Notes under the pieces: generated by a model
The model's database searches: none
Seen by the model: the letters and a program-made list of their open reading frames with translations, nothing else
Told to the model about the DNA's origin: nothing
Shown here: positions 16,931-25,244 of the stretch, piece after piece
Numbering within the stretch: the first letter of the stretch is position 1
How the letters are laid out: the number at the start of each line of letters is the position of its first letter
Assembly: GCA_025060105.1 (NCBI GenBank)
Contig: JANXCS010000003.1
Span: forward strand, 62,001-126,000
Direction: 5' to 3'
Source of the DNA: Pseudothermotoga sp.
GTDB lineage: Bacteria; Thermotogota; Thermotogae; Thermotogales; DSM-5069
DNA length: 64,000 bases
Position numbers and translations under genes: made by a program

Positions 16931-18451
16931 GTGTATTTGATTGGTACTGACATAGGAACGCAGGGGACAAAATCCGTCCTTGTGAACGAAAAGGGGAAGG
17001 TTCTCTCCGAAGCCACGAGAGAATACGATGTGATAACACCGAAACCGAACTGGGCTGAAGTATGGCCCGATGTGTGGGTCAAAGCAGCTTTTGAGACGAT
17101 AAAGGAAGTCATCGAAAGAGCGAACGTTCCAAAGAAGAACATCGCTGGTATCGCTATCAGTGGTTTGTACGGTGGTTCTGGCATTCCCGTCGACAGAAAC
17201 ATGGAACCGTTACGGCCTTGTTTGATATGGATGGACAGACGTGCGGTTCGGGAAACCGAGTGGGTCAAGGAGAATGTACCGAAGGACTTGATCTTTTCGA
17301 TAACTGGAAATTATGTTGATTCTTATTATGGTTTCACCAAAATCATGTGGATAAGAAACAACGAACCCGAGATTTGGAAAAAAGTCTACAAATTCGTCAC
17401 TCCGAAGGATTACGTTATTCATCGAATGACCGGGTGCCTTGCCATAGATTATTCCTCTGCTGGTAATCTTGGAGGCGTGTTCGATGTAAAAAAGCTCAAT
17501 TGGTCCAAAGAAATGTGCGACATTTTGGGCATACCTATGGAATATCTGCCAGAAAGGATAGTCAAGTCTTCCGAAGTGGTTGGAAAAGTCAAGCGGGAAG
17601 TTTCACAGCTCTGTGGGTTGTTGGAGGGTACGCCCGTCGTTGCTGGAGGTATAGATGCACCGGTGGCACAACTTTCCGCTGGGGCACTCGAAGAAGGAGA
17701 GCACGTCGCGATGGTTGGTACATCAACGTGTTGGGGTACTGTACACGATGGGAGTAAGCTTGCTTTCGGATTGGTCAGTTACCCATACGTCGTGTACGAC
17801 ACTGAGAGGATATACACCTTCGGTGGTTCTGCAACAACGGGTGCGTTGGCACGTTGGTTCAAAGAACAATTCGCAGAGAGCGAAACTGTTGTAGGTGAGC
17901 GAATCGGAGTATCACCCTATCAATTACTCGATGAAGAAGTCAAGCGAGTGCCGCCGGGAAGCGACGGCATCGTAGTGCTGCCTTACTTCATGGGTGAGAG
18001 GTCTCCCATCTGGGATCCAAGCGCACGCGGTGTCATCTTTGGCGTAACTCTCTATCATAAGAGATCTCATATCTATCGAGCTTTGATGGAGGCCGGTGCT
18101 TACGCTCTGAGGCACAATATAGAAGCAGGTTTGAAAGCCGGACTGAAATTGAACGAAGAGTGTTGGATCGTGGGAGGTGTTGCAAAGTCCTCCGTGTGGG
18201 TGAAAATATTCGCCGACGTCACCGGTTTCAAAATGAGACAAGTTGAAACCTTGGTCGAAGCACCTTTTGGTGACGCGTTCCTGGCAGGTCTCGGTACTGG
18301 CGTGATAGATAAACCTGAAAGGATTAAAGAGTGGGTGAAGTACAAAAAGCCCATCGAACCAGAACCTGAAAATAAGAAAATCTACGACAAGTATTACGAA
18401 ATTTACCTAAAACTCTATGAAAATACGAAAAAACTCATGCAAGAACTTTGA
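16931..18451 (+). CDS. FGGY-family sugar kinase, probable ribulokinase
   Basis: 506 aa. The FGGY kinase ATPase fold shows GTDIGTQGTKSVLV at the N-terminus (phosphate 1), the catalytic Asp in AGGIDAPVAQL near residue 240, AMVGTSTCWG near 260 and the adenosine segment GGVAKSSVW near 415. It lacks the long insertions of classical 560-aa AraB and is closer in size to xylulokinases, like the type used by other Thermotogae. Its operon with isomerase and epimerase supports L-ribulose as substrate, though xylulose cannot be excluded. The GTG start follows GAGGAGGT within four bases of the previous stop. Confidence 0.85.
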   Translation: MYLIGTDIGTQGTKSVLVNEKGKVLSEATREYDVITPKPNWAEVWPDVWVKAAFETIKEVIERANVPKKNIAGIAISGLYGGSGIPVDRNMEPLRPCLIWMDRRAVRETEWVKENVPKDLIFSITGNYVDSYYGFTKIMWIRNNEPEIWKKVYKFVTPKDYVIHRMTGCLAIDYSSAGNLGGVFDVKKLNWSKEMCDILGIPMEYLPERIVKSSEVVGKVKREVSQLCGLLEGTPVVAGGIDAPVAQLSAGALEEGEHVAMVGTSTCWGTVHDGSKLAFGLVSYPYVVYDTERIYTFGGSATTGALARWFKEQFAESETVVGERIGVSPYQLLDEEVKRVPPGSDGIVVLPYFMGERSPIWDPSARGVIFGVTLYHKRSHIYRALMEAGAYALRHNIEAGLKAGLKLNEECWIVGGVAKSSVWVKIFADVTGFKMRQVETLVEAPFGDAFLAGLGTGVIDKPERIKEWVKYKKPIEPEPENKKIYDKYYEIYLKLYENTKKLMQEL

Positions 18452-18477
18452 AACCCCGTCTCTCGGACGGGGTTTTT
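18452..18477 (+). terminator. Terminator of the arabinose operon
   Basis: AACCCCGTC and GACGGGGTT pair around TCTCG and run into TTTTT. The kinase stop codon ends at 18451. The convergent galA gene ends at 18477, so the same stem may also stop transcription from the other side, though the minus-strand T-run is short. Confidence 0.88.
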
Positions 18478-20030
18478 CAAAGCTTTTCAAACGAGAACTT
18501 CTTGCCGTTCAAATCCACGAAAAATTTTGTTCCCTTCGAGGTGATGAAGTAGGTCAAATCAGTACTAAGAACGTTTTCGACCCTCGCTTTTCCTCCGCGC
18601 AATGATACAGCATGTCTCAAAACATTCTTGGCTTCCTCATCCAGCAACGTTAGGTCATCACTGAGAACTATCATGTTATCCAACATTCCACAAACGTATG
18701 CATAGATTTGTCTTTCCTGCAAGTTCATTTGAGTTTGCTGTGCTCGTAACAAGAGACAATCTGGATCGTTGACCCAAAAACGTTTGTGCATGAAATATCT
18801 TGTAATCGCATTCCTAAGTGCCCACTTTGCTGATGGAAGACCCGCATCGGGTTTATCGTCTCCCCAGTACGGTGCCGTATCTGGACCGATCCTCATTCCA
18901 TCAACTAAACCAACTGCCGGGAGCAAAGGACAGCCGCAACCTAGGATGAAAGCACCTTGAGTCGCCTCTCTGATGACTTTCAAACCTTCCCGCAAGGCTT
19001 CCACTGGAGTTCGGCGCTCTGTTCTCTCACCGGGAATGGCACCAGCGAAAAGAAAGTCGATCTTGAAATATTCAACGCCGAGCTCTTTCAGATCTTTGAA
19101 CAAATTCCATAACCATCGCTTCACATCGTTCCTCGTGAGATCCAAAGCGTATATTTTCTTATTCCAATTCTTGTAAGCCATCTTCGGTTCACCGTTCTCG
19201 CTCACAAACCATTGAGGATGTTCCTTAAAAAGTTGGGATGTCTCCGAAGCACTGAACGGTGCCAGCCAGAGCCCCACTTTTAGACCATATCCTTTCAACG
19301 CCTCTATAATTTCTTCCAGCCTTGGAAAACTTTCTTTCGTGATAGTCCAATCACCTATATCATGTTCATACCCATCATCGATTTGAAACGTTGTGATTCC
19401 AAACTGGCCCGCTAGTTTCGCATTTTTCAACAACTCATCCCAACTCAAATCGAGGAAGTAATGATACCAACTACACCAACCAACAGTTTCGAAGGATTGA
19501 AACTCAACCTTGTTGTGAGCTTTTACAGCTTCTGCATAATGTTCGAGCAGAAGCGCCGTGTTCGAATTTTCAGCTATGAACAAAGGTTCAAGTTCCGTAG
19601 GTTCATCGAAACATCGATCGAAATATTCAAGACAGGCTACGACACGATCGTCCTCGATCGTGAAAAATCCATGACCGATTCTAGAGCTTAAAAATCCCGC
19701 TACCGAGCCCTCAGTTGCGAAGAAATAATCACTCACGAGTTTCTTTTCAAAAATTTCTGGAAACATTGAGGCACTGTATTTCCAATCTTCATTGAGTTTC
19801 ACCTGAATCTGCTGATTTTTCTTAACAGTACGACATGGCCCCCAAGATTGCCAATTGTTCAAAAGCAAAACCTCCTTAACCGGTAAAGCGAGTAGCTCTA
19901 TGCGTCCAGGTCTACCGACCACTGTTCCAGAAATTAACCAAACGTTGTTGATTCGTTGTACCCTCAATTCAATAGAACAGTCTTTCTGCTTAAAACAAAA
20001 TGTGCCTTCTTTCAAAACCTCCAATAGCAT
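18477..20030 (-). CDS. galA: Alpha-galactosidase, GH36
   Basis: 517 aa, cytoplasmic. It removes terminal alpha-1,6-galactose from oligosaccharides such as melibiose or raffinose and from galactomannan fragments. N-terminal beta-sandwich ends in LLNNWQSWGPCR; the TIM barrel carries GWCSWYHYF, the nucleophile Asp in YFKIDFLF and the acid/base Asp in RIGPDTAPYW. Length and motif order match thermotogal GalA. ATG 20030 follows GGGGAGGTAGGAAC; an upstream in-frame start at 20069 has no ribosome site. It stands alone, separated from galT-galK by 25 kb. Confidence 0.95.
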   Translation of the reverse strand: MLLEVLKEGTFCFKQKDCSIELRVQRINNVWLISGTVVGRPGRIELLALPVKEVLLLNNWQSWGPCRTVKKNQQIQVKLNEDWKYSASMFPEIFEKKLVSDYFFATEGSVAGFLSSRIGHGFFTIEDDRVVACLEYFDRCFDEPTELEPLFIAENSNTALLLEHYAEAVKAHNKVEFQSFETVGWCSWYHYFLDLSWDELLKNAKLAGQFGITTFQIDDGYEHDIGDWTITKESFPRLEEIIEALKGYGLKVGLWLAPFSASETSQLFKEHPQWFVSENGEPKMAYKNWNKKIYALDLTRNDVKRWLWNLFKDLKELGVEYFKIDFLFAGAIPGERTERRTPVEALREGLKVIREATQGAFILGCGCPLLPAVGLVDGMRIGPDTAPYWGDDKPDAGLPSAKWALRNAITRYFMHKRFWVNDPDCLLLRAQQTQMNLQERQIYAYVCGMLDNMIVLSDDLTLLDEEAKNVLRHAVSLRGGKARVENVLSTDLTYFITSKGTKFFVDLNGKKFSFEKL

Positions 20031-20127
20031 GTTCCTACCTCCCCATCTATTCTTGCTCGAACGAACCATAGCATTCCATCAATTAGAGTATCACTCTCTG
20101 CAAAAACTCTACCACTTATGAAGAATA

Positions 20128-20148
20128 AACCGGCCCAGACGGCCGGTT
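20128..20148 (-). terminator. Hairpin after the haem-module genes
   Basis: AACCGGCC and GGCCGGTT pair around a five-base loop. On the minus strand the stem is followed only by TATTCTT, so it is a weak terminator or a message-stabilising end. It lies 24 bases after the stop of the four-helix protein and before galA. The remaining bases of this 142-base gap should contain the galA promoter, but none is clear. Confidence 0.6.
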
Positions 20149-20172
20149 CAGACATCGCTCATAACTCATGGA

Positions 20173-20535
20173 TCATATCAACCATGGGAAGAAGAAGTGA
20201 ACAAAGAACATGGCCATGACTATGAAATCGGTCCACCTATGTATGCTGAGCCATTTTCTTTTCAAGATTTTCCTGAATAAATAGATCGAGAAAAGGGTTA
20301 AGATACCCAGCCAAAGCAGAGAACCTGTGTGGATTCTGATAGCACCGAGGGCAAGATAACCGTGAATCGATCCAGTGAACAAGAGAGCTATACCCGTGAA
20401 TCTGTGTATTTTAGAGCCGTAGAAGAGAAATCTCTTTGACCAAGAGAATTTTTTCAAAAGTCTTCGGAGCGGAAAGAGAGAAAAATTGTAGAACAAAAGT
20501 ACGACACTCGTCCAAGCTAAAATTTTGTACATCAT
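20173..20535 (-). CDS. Small four-helix membrane protein with two bis-His pairs, putative di-haem cytochrome b
   Basis: 120 aa with hydrophobic segments at about 4-22, 46-66, 70-87 and 102-119. Histidines H44 and H58 are 14 residues apart at helix 2 (KIHRFTG...GSIHG), and H99 and H113 are 14 apart at helix 4 (SIHRWT...FVHF); the two segments resemble each other, as if duplicated. Paired His with this spacing on two helices is how ferric-reductase/NOX-type and related membrane cytochromes hold two stacked haems. I do not recognise a named family; haem binding is inferred. It overlaps the preceding gene by four bases (ATGA), so the two are coupled and probably form one complex. Confidence 0.7.
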   Translation of the reverse strand: MMYKILAWTSVVLLFYNFSLFPLRRLLKKFSWSKRFLFYGSKIHRFTGIALLFTGSIHGYLALGAIRIHTGSLLWLGILTLFSIYLFRKILKRKWLSIHRWTDFIVMAMFFVHFFFPWLI

Positions 20536-21494
20536 AACATCCTGAACCCAACGATGCTGAATTCTTTCAAAATTGCAGGGTCTGGATGTTCATGGGAACA
20601 TGTTTCTCCAAGCTCGCATTCGAAATGAATCGTGTAGTCTCTTCCTGGGTGCTCATCTTCGTTCAAACCGAGTTTTTCGCGCCAATCTGTCACATCTGTT
20701 ACGTCATACACACGATCTGCCACCATGATGAAAGCTTTGTGCACTTGCTTTTGAACTGATGCCCGAATGGTTTTTCCATCGAATTTCGAAAGACTCACTT
20801 CATCGAAAACCAGTAAGCCTATCGCCGGTACACGTTTGAGGAGTTCCACGTGACCTGGACGTTGCTTTATCTCATAAGTCAATTCGTTTCCCATAGGATA
20901 ACCATAATGTTCACCGTCTTTAACGGTTTTTGAGTTGGTCATGTCGTAGACTACACCGAAAGCCGCCACGTAAGCTTTGCTTTTATTCCTTCCATTGAAG
21001 CGGGCAAGCTGTTCCACCCTGAAAACGAGTACTCCAAAAGGTTTAACTCTGCTGAGTAATCTGGTTCCATGTGGGGAGAGTTTCACTATGTCGTGAGTGA
21101 GTTCTTCACCTGCACTGTGCCTGTTTTGGTGAACACCATTTCTCCAACGAGCTGACGTGGAAACATCGTACACGATCCCATTCACAGCGACTAAGGCAGG
21201 CTTACCTTTGCCGTCGTGAGTTTTCAGTTCGTCAATGTTGATCGCTAGGAAACCCACGAACGTGGAGTCGTTCAACAACTTTGGATCGACTTCTGCACGT
21301 GTGAGAAATTTCTTGGGAGCTTTGATTCTATAGACTACACCCTCTACTGAGACGAACTCGTCCGTTTCCATGAGCCTCTGTAAACTTATCAGCGGAAATT
21401 GGCCTTTGAACTGAGTGATATCGAAGTTCGTAAGATCCTGCGCCAAAATCACAACCGACAAAAAGATCACCAAAAACAGAATGATCTTTTTCAC
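20532..21494 (-). CDS. Secreted or anchored protein of four tandem cytochrome-b5-like domains
   Basis: 320 aa. A signal peptide or anchor at residues 1-18 (MKKIILFLVIFLSVVILAQ) is followed by four units of the small bacterial cytochrome-b5-like haem/steroid-binding type (COG4892-like): about 30-87 (degenerate), 88-157, 160-230 and 232-320. Unit 2 is closest to the family pattern: ALVAVNGIVYDVSTS, then VHQNRHSAGEELTHDI and SPHG. Unit 3 keeps DGEHYGYPMGNELTYEI and PGHVELLKR; unit 4 has EDEHPGRDYTIHF and CSHEHPD. GTG at 21494 is chosen because GAGGTGAT lies four bases upstream, although GTG/ATG at 21503/21500 are in frame. Its partner is the four-helix bis-His protein. Confidence 0.75.
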   Translation of the reverse strand: MKKIILFLVIFLSVVILAQDLTNFDITQFKGQFPLISLQRLMETDEFVSVEGVVYRIKAPKKFLTRAEVDPKLLNDSTFVGFLAINIDELKTHDGKGKPALVAVNGIVYDVSTSARWRNGVHQNRHSAGEELTHDIVKLSPHGTRLLSRVKPFGVLVFRVEQLARFNGRNKSKAYVAAFGVVYDMTNSKTVKDGEHYGYPMGNELTYEIKQRPGHVELLKRVPAIGLLVFDEVSLSKFDGKTIRASVQKQVHKAFIMVADRVYDVTDVTDWREKLGLNEDEHPGRDYTIHFECELGETCSHEHPDPAILKEFSIVGFRML

Positions 21495-21589
21495 AAACAT
21501 CACCTCAATTTGATTCTATCACAATAATGAATCTCATTTGATCTAAACATGACAGAACAAAAACAAATCATTCTTGTAAATCTATTAAC

Positions 21590-22294
21590 TTAGTAACTCT
21601 TTGGGTTTTCGAAAGGGGTGTTCATAAAACCTGAACACCGACAAATGTCTTTCAGAACACACGAACCACATCTTGGATTATTCTTTTTACAAGTTCTTTT
21701 TGCATGTTCTACGATCAGTGCGTGAAATTCTTTCATAGTATAGACATCCTCAATCACTGAGTGGAACACGCGTTGTATTTCAACATAACTTGCCTTGTCG
21801 CTCAGCAATCCAAGTCTGTTCAAAATCCTTCTGGTGTAATTATCTACAACGAAGTATGGGCGATCAAACGCATACAAAAGAATAGAATCTGCCGTTTCTG
21901 GTCCTATTCCATCCACAGCTAACAGTTCTTCTCTTTTGAGGTTACTTTTGATCTTTTCAAAATCGAAGTCATACTCGGAAAGTTTTGTAAGAAGTCTTTT
22001 GAGCCTTTTCGATTTTACTCTCCAAAATCCAGCAGGCCTTATAAGTTGTGCGAGATCTTCTTCCGATATTTCCAACATTTTCTGCGGATCTAAAACACCA
22101 TTCTTTTTTAGATTATCGATGGCTTTTTCCACATTCCTCCAGGCTGTGTTTTGAGTGAGCACGGCTCCAACAACGATCTCAAACCAGCTCTCAGCTGGCC
22201 ACCAACCTTGAGGACCATACGCTTCATAAAGCCTTTGGTAGATATCTTTCAGCAGGTACAATTGAAAATCCTCCCGATCTTTGAATGCTATCAT
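21590..22294 (-). CDS. HhH-GPD DNA glycosylase, endonuclease III-like (COG2231 type)
   Basis: 234 aa. The helix-hairpin-helix plus GPD core (AVDGIGPETADSILLY, then catalytic Asp in VVDNYTRR) is followed by four cysteines spaced C-x6-C-x2-C-x5-C near the C-terminus, which bind a 4Fe-4S cluster in this superfamily. The position of the endonuclease III lyase Lys is Glu (GIGPETAD), so a monofunctional glycosylase is expected. GWWPAESWFEIVVGAVLTQ is typical of the COG2231 branch, which includes MagIII 3-methyladenine glycosylases. ATG 22294 is used; no ribosome site is present, and an upstream TTG at 22324 would overlap the divergent gene. Confidence 0.87.
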   Translation of the reverse strand: MIAFKDREDFQLYLLKDIYQRLYEAYGPQGWWPAESWFEIVVGAVLTQNTAWRNVEKAIDNLKKNGVLDPQKMLEISEEDLAQLIRPAGFWRVKSKRLKRLLTKLSEYDFDFEKIKSNLKREELLAVDGIGPETADSILLYAFDRPYFVVDNYTRRILNRLGLLSDKASYVEIQRVFHSVIEDVYTMKEFHALIVEHAKRTCKKNNPRCGSCVLKDICRCSGFMNTPFENPKSY

Positions 22295-22314
22295 AAACGT
22301 AGGAGGTGAAAAAA

Positions 22315-23196
22315 GTGAGAACAAACAAAGAAAAGTTAGTCATGATCTCCGTGCAAGGAACGATCGTGAAACCCGAACACACAGGAAGGCATGCCGTTGC
22401 ACACGATGGTAAACCCTTCATGCTTCCTGGAACGGGTGGTATCACTTATAACGTGAAGGTGGGTGATCCTGCTTTCGGTTGGGCTGCAGATCACGTTGAA
22501 CCGGGAGTTTCCACGATCCTCGATCAAGAAAAACGCGAATCTGGTCCAAACAAAGGTTACAATTTTTACGCATGTATCGGTAATGAAGCGAGAGTTGTGA
22601 CAGGAGATGCCAAGGGGGCGAAGGGTGTAGTTACTGGCCATCATGGTGGGGCAGAGCACGTTTTGATAGACTTTCCTGATGAAGTCTTAGAAAAGTTGAC
22701 ACTCGATGATAAGATCCTCATAAAGGCTTTCGGTCAAGGCTTAGAATTGCTCGATTATCCTGATGTTCACGTGTATAACATTGACCCAAATCTCTTTGAA
22801 AAACTCGGAATAGTTGAGAAAAACGGTAAATTGCTCGTTCCAGTCGTAGCCGTCGTGCCTTCGTATTTGATGGGTTCTGGCATCGGTTCAACGAGCATGG
22901 GCACAGGTGATTACGATATCATGACGGCAGATCGAGAAGCTCTGAAGGAAAACAACTTAATGAACCTTCGCTTTGGAGATATTGTTTTTATTCAAGATCA
23001 TGATAACAGCTATGGTCGTTGCTACCGAAAAGGTGCGGCAAGCGTTGGGGTGATCATTCACAGTGATTGCAAATATGCAGGTCATGGCCCTGGCGTGACC
23101 ATATTCATGACATGCGCAAAACCGTTGATCGAACCAGTCATAGATGCAGATGCGAACATAGGTAAAATACTGAAAATTGGTAGATATAGAGGATGA
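22315..23196 (+). CDS. DUF4438 family protein
   Basis: 293 aa, recognised as the DUF4438 family known from Thermotoga (TM1086-like), with no established function. Highly conserved glycine/histidine segments are visible: KPEHTGRHAVAHDGKPFMLPG near the N-terminus, GVVTGHHGGAEHVLIDFP near residue 115, GSGIGSTSMGTGDYDIMT near 205 and HSDCKYAGHGPG near 255. There is no signal peptide or membrane segment. GTG 22315 follows AGGAGGTGA by five bases; the earlier GTG at 22306 lies inside that ribosome site. It diverges from the DNA glycosylase and is followed by a strong terminator. Confidence 0.9.
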   Translation: MRTNKEKLVMISVQGTIVKPEHTGRHAVAHDGKPFMLPGTGGITYNVKVGDPAFGWAADHVEPGVSTILDQEKRESGPNKGYNFYACIGNEARVVTGDAKGAKGVVTGHHGGAEHVLIDFPDEVLEKLTLDDKILIKAFGQGLELLDYPDVHVYNIDPNLFEKLGIVEKNGKLLVPVVAVVPSYLMGSGIGSTSMGTGDYDIMTADREALKENNLMNLRFGDIVFIQDHDNSYGRCYRKGAASVGVIIHSDCKYAGHGPGVTIFMTCAKPLIEPVIDADANIGKILKIGRYRG

Positions 23197-23207
23197 TTTT
23201 TTTTAAA

Positions 23208-23241
23208 AAGCCCCATCTTGTTGCAAAGATGGGGCTTGATT
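23208..23241. terminator. Bidirectional terminator between DUF4438 and cupin PGI genes
   Basis: A 12-bp stem (AAGCCCCATCTT with AAGATGGGGCTT) around a six-base loop. The plus side runs into GATTTT; the minus side runs into a stronger TTTTT tract. It sits between two convergent genes and serves both, ending the nine-gene sugar operon on the minus strand. Confidence 0.88.
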
Positions 23242-23775
23242 TTACACCAAGACGAATCCATCGTTTTGACGGAAGACTCTTTTTTGGAAGCCAGATTCTT
23301 CAACTGTCACGTAATCGTGCCCAGCGTTGGCTGGATAAACTGCGAAGAACACCAACGGTTCATCTGAGATGTTCACCGATCTGTGAGCCCAAAATGGTGG
23401 AATATAAACTGCTTTATTCTTCTCTATGGGCACCGTCTCGAAATCTCCCGATTTTGTTTGGCACAATATCAATCCCTTACCACCCAAACCGTAGTACACT
23501 TCGGCCGTATCTTCAATGACATGGAAATGACCTTTAGTCATGAAATATTCGCCTTGAACCGTTCCTGGGTGAACAACCGTTATTAAGAAAATGAGTTCAC
23601 CCTCTCTTTCAGACACCGGCACTTCAAACACTTCATAAATAATAGGATTTTGTCTCTCAAGGTTTGGATCACGCTTTAAAAATATGTTTTTCACGTCACA
23701 ATATCTTCTTACGATATGTCGTCCTACAAAACTTTTTAAGTCGTTCAGATCGAACAAGACTGAGAATGGTCTCAT
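23242..23775 (-). CDS. Glucose-6-phosphate isomerase, archaeal cupin type
   Basis: 177 aa, single cupin domain. TKGHFHVIEDTAEVYYGLGGKG carries the His-x-His and Glu metal ligands and YIPPFWAHRSVN the last His, the signature of cupin phosphoglucose isomerases first known from Pyrococcus and Thermococcus. The family interconverts glucose 6-phosphate and fructose 6-phosphate with a bound metal. It is the last gene of a sugar operon, so it could instead isomerise that pathway's own sugar phosphate. It is unrelated to the usual bacterial PGI; transfer from archaea or a shared thermophile pool is plausible. Confidence 0.85.
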   Translation of the reverse strand: MRPFSVLFDLNDLKSFVGRHIVRRYCDVKNIFLKRDPNLERQNPIIYEVFEVPVSEREGELIFLITVVHPGTVQGEYFMTKGHFHVIEDTAEVYYGLGGKGLILCQTKSGDFETVPIEKNKAVYIPPFWAHRSVNISDEPLVFFAVYPANAGHDYVTVEESGFQKRVFRQNDGFVLV

Positions 23776-23788
23776 TTCTTGCCACCTC

Positions 23789-25228
23789 TCAGTAATCGAT
23801 CCTCACATGTTTGAGTAAGAGGTACTGTTCATAGGCGTGATGGGAATTTTCAACACCAAAGCCACTCTGTTTCCAGCCACCGTACGGATATGCGAATTCT
23901 CCTCCAACAACATTGTTTACGCCAACTGTGCCACATTGTAAGAGCATGGAAGCTCTGAGAGCCTTGGTCAAATCTTTCGTGTAAACGTACGCAACCAAAC
24001 CATAATCCGTATCGTTTGCCATCGAGATGGCTTCGTCGAAAGATTCAAAAACCATTATAGGTGCGGTTGGTCCAAACATCTCCTCTTTGACAACTTTCAT
24101 GGTGTGATCTGTCTCAACCAAAACCGTTGGTTCGTAGAAATAACCCTTTTCAAATTTATCCCCCGACGGTTTTTTTCCACCATACAGAACCTTTGCACCC
24201 TTTTCCAATGCTTCTTTAACAGCGCTCTCCACCCTCCTCCATCCTTCAAGAGTCGTGAGTGGACCCATAGTCACGCCTTCTTCTAAACCATTACCAACCT
24301 TGATCTTCTTGGTTTCTTCGAGAAAAACATCGACAAAATCAGAAAATATGGATTTATGTACGTACATTCTGTTAACGGCATTGCATATCTGACCTGCGTT
24401 TCTGAACGATCTTCGTACGCCATCCTTTGCAGCGATCGATACGTCAGCATCTTCAAAGACTATCATTGGACAGTTACCACCAAGCTCTAAGGTGAGTTTT
24501 TTGACGGTTTTTGATGCTTCACTCATCACGTGCTTTCCAACATCGGTACTACCTGTGAAAGCTATCTTCGAGATCAAAGGATGACTTATTAGTACCTCGC
24601 CAACTTCCTTGTTTGTCCCAGTGACGACGTTCAAAACCCCGGCAGGTAATCCCGCTTCTAAGAAGCATTTGACTAATTCGAGTGTTGACAGTGGGGTATA
24701 AGATGAGGGTTTGGCAACCACTGTGCATCCGACTGCTAGGGCTGGCCCAACTTTCCATGATAAAAGAAGCAATGGATAATTCCACGGTACTATGGCGGCA
24801 ACAACACCCACAGGTTGCTTAAGAACCAAGCTGAGTCTGTTGTTTTTCTCTGTGGAATAAGTCTCACCCAACACACTCAGAATATTATCTGCGAAATATT
24901 CTATAGAATCCAAGCTTGCCTTAACCTCTTCTTTAGCTTCACTGAAAGGCTTTCCCTGTTCCAGTGTCAACAACTTTGCGATTTCATTCTGACGCTCTCG
25001 AGCCACCTTCACTGCTTGTCTCAGAATTTCGGCTCTCTTGCTTGGACCTGTGTTGCTCCAAACCTTGAACGCTTCGTATGACGATCTTATGGCCTGTTCA
25101 GTTTCCTCAACCGTAAGTGAAGGAACCTCACCAACTACTTGTTCAGTGTTTGCTGGATTCCTCACTGGGATGGTTCTGCCCGAGGACGATTCCACAAATT
25201 TGTTATTGATGATGCACTTATAGATCAT
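23789..25228 (-). CDS. NAD(P)-dependent aldehyde dehydrogenase
   Basis: 479 aa, standard ALDH superfamily length. PWNYPLLL (active-site Asn loop), the general base Glu in LTLELGGNCP near residue 253 and nucleophile Cys in NAGQICNAVNRM near 287 are in order; FTGSTDVGK near 230 is the cofactor loop. It oxidises an aldehyde to an acid. In this operon the aldehyde would come from the FSA/TalC-type aldolase or the pathway upstream; lactaldehyde or glycolaldehyde are possible but unproved. A perfect copy of the AraR palindrome (24356-24367) lies inside the gene, encoding Met-Tyr-Val-His. Confidence 0.9.
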   Translation of the reverse strand: MIYKCIINNKFVESSSGRTIPVRNPANTEQVVGEVPSLTVEETEQAIRSSYEAFKVWSNTGPSKRAEILRQAVKVARERQNEIAKLLTLEQGKPFSEAKEEVKASLDSIEYFADNILSVLGETYSTEKNNRLSLVLKQPVGVVAAIVPWNYPLLLLSWKVGPALAVGCTVVAKPSSYTPLSTLELVKCFLEAGLPAGVLNVVTGTNKEVGEVLISHPLISKIAFTGSTDVGKHVMSEASKTVKKLTLELGGNCPMIVFEDADVSIAAKDGVRRSFRNAGQICNAVNRMYVHKSIFSDFVDVFLEETKKIKVGNGLEEGVTMGPLTTLEGWRRVESAVKEALEKGAKVLYGGKKPSGDKFEKGYFYEPTVLVETDHTMKVVKEEMFGPTAPIMVFESFDEAISMANDTDYGLVAYVYTKDLTKALRASMLLQCGTVGVNNVVGGEFAYPYGGWKQSGFGVENSHHAYEQYLLLKHVRIDY

Positions 25229-25244
25229 TGTTTATTCCTCCTTA

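Noticed and set aside
16931-18451. Calling this kinase xylB
   Set aside because: Its size resembles xylulokinase, but the operon (AraR boxes, GH51, AraD) argues for ribulokinase activity, so no symbol was assigned.
21522-21536. Fur-like AT-rich imperfect palindrome upstream of the haem-module genes
   Set aside because: Only about 10 of 14 positions match a Fur 7-1-7 pattern in an AT-rich leader, which is expected by chance; no Fur gene is visible in the window.
24356-24367. Perfect AraR palindrome ATGTACGTACAT inside the aldehyde dehydrogenase gene
   Set aside because: It encodes Met-Tyr-Val-His in a segment conserved in the ALDH family, far from any promoter. It may bind AraR but is most simply coding coincidence.
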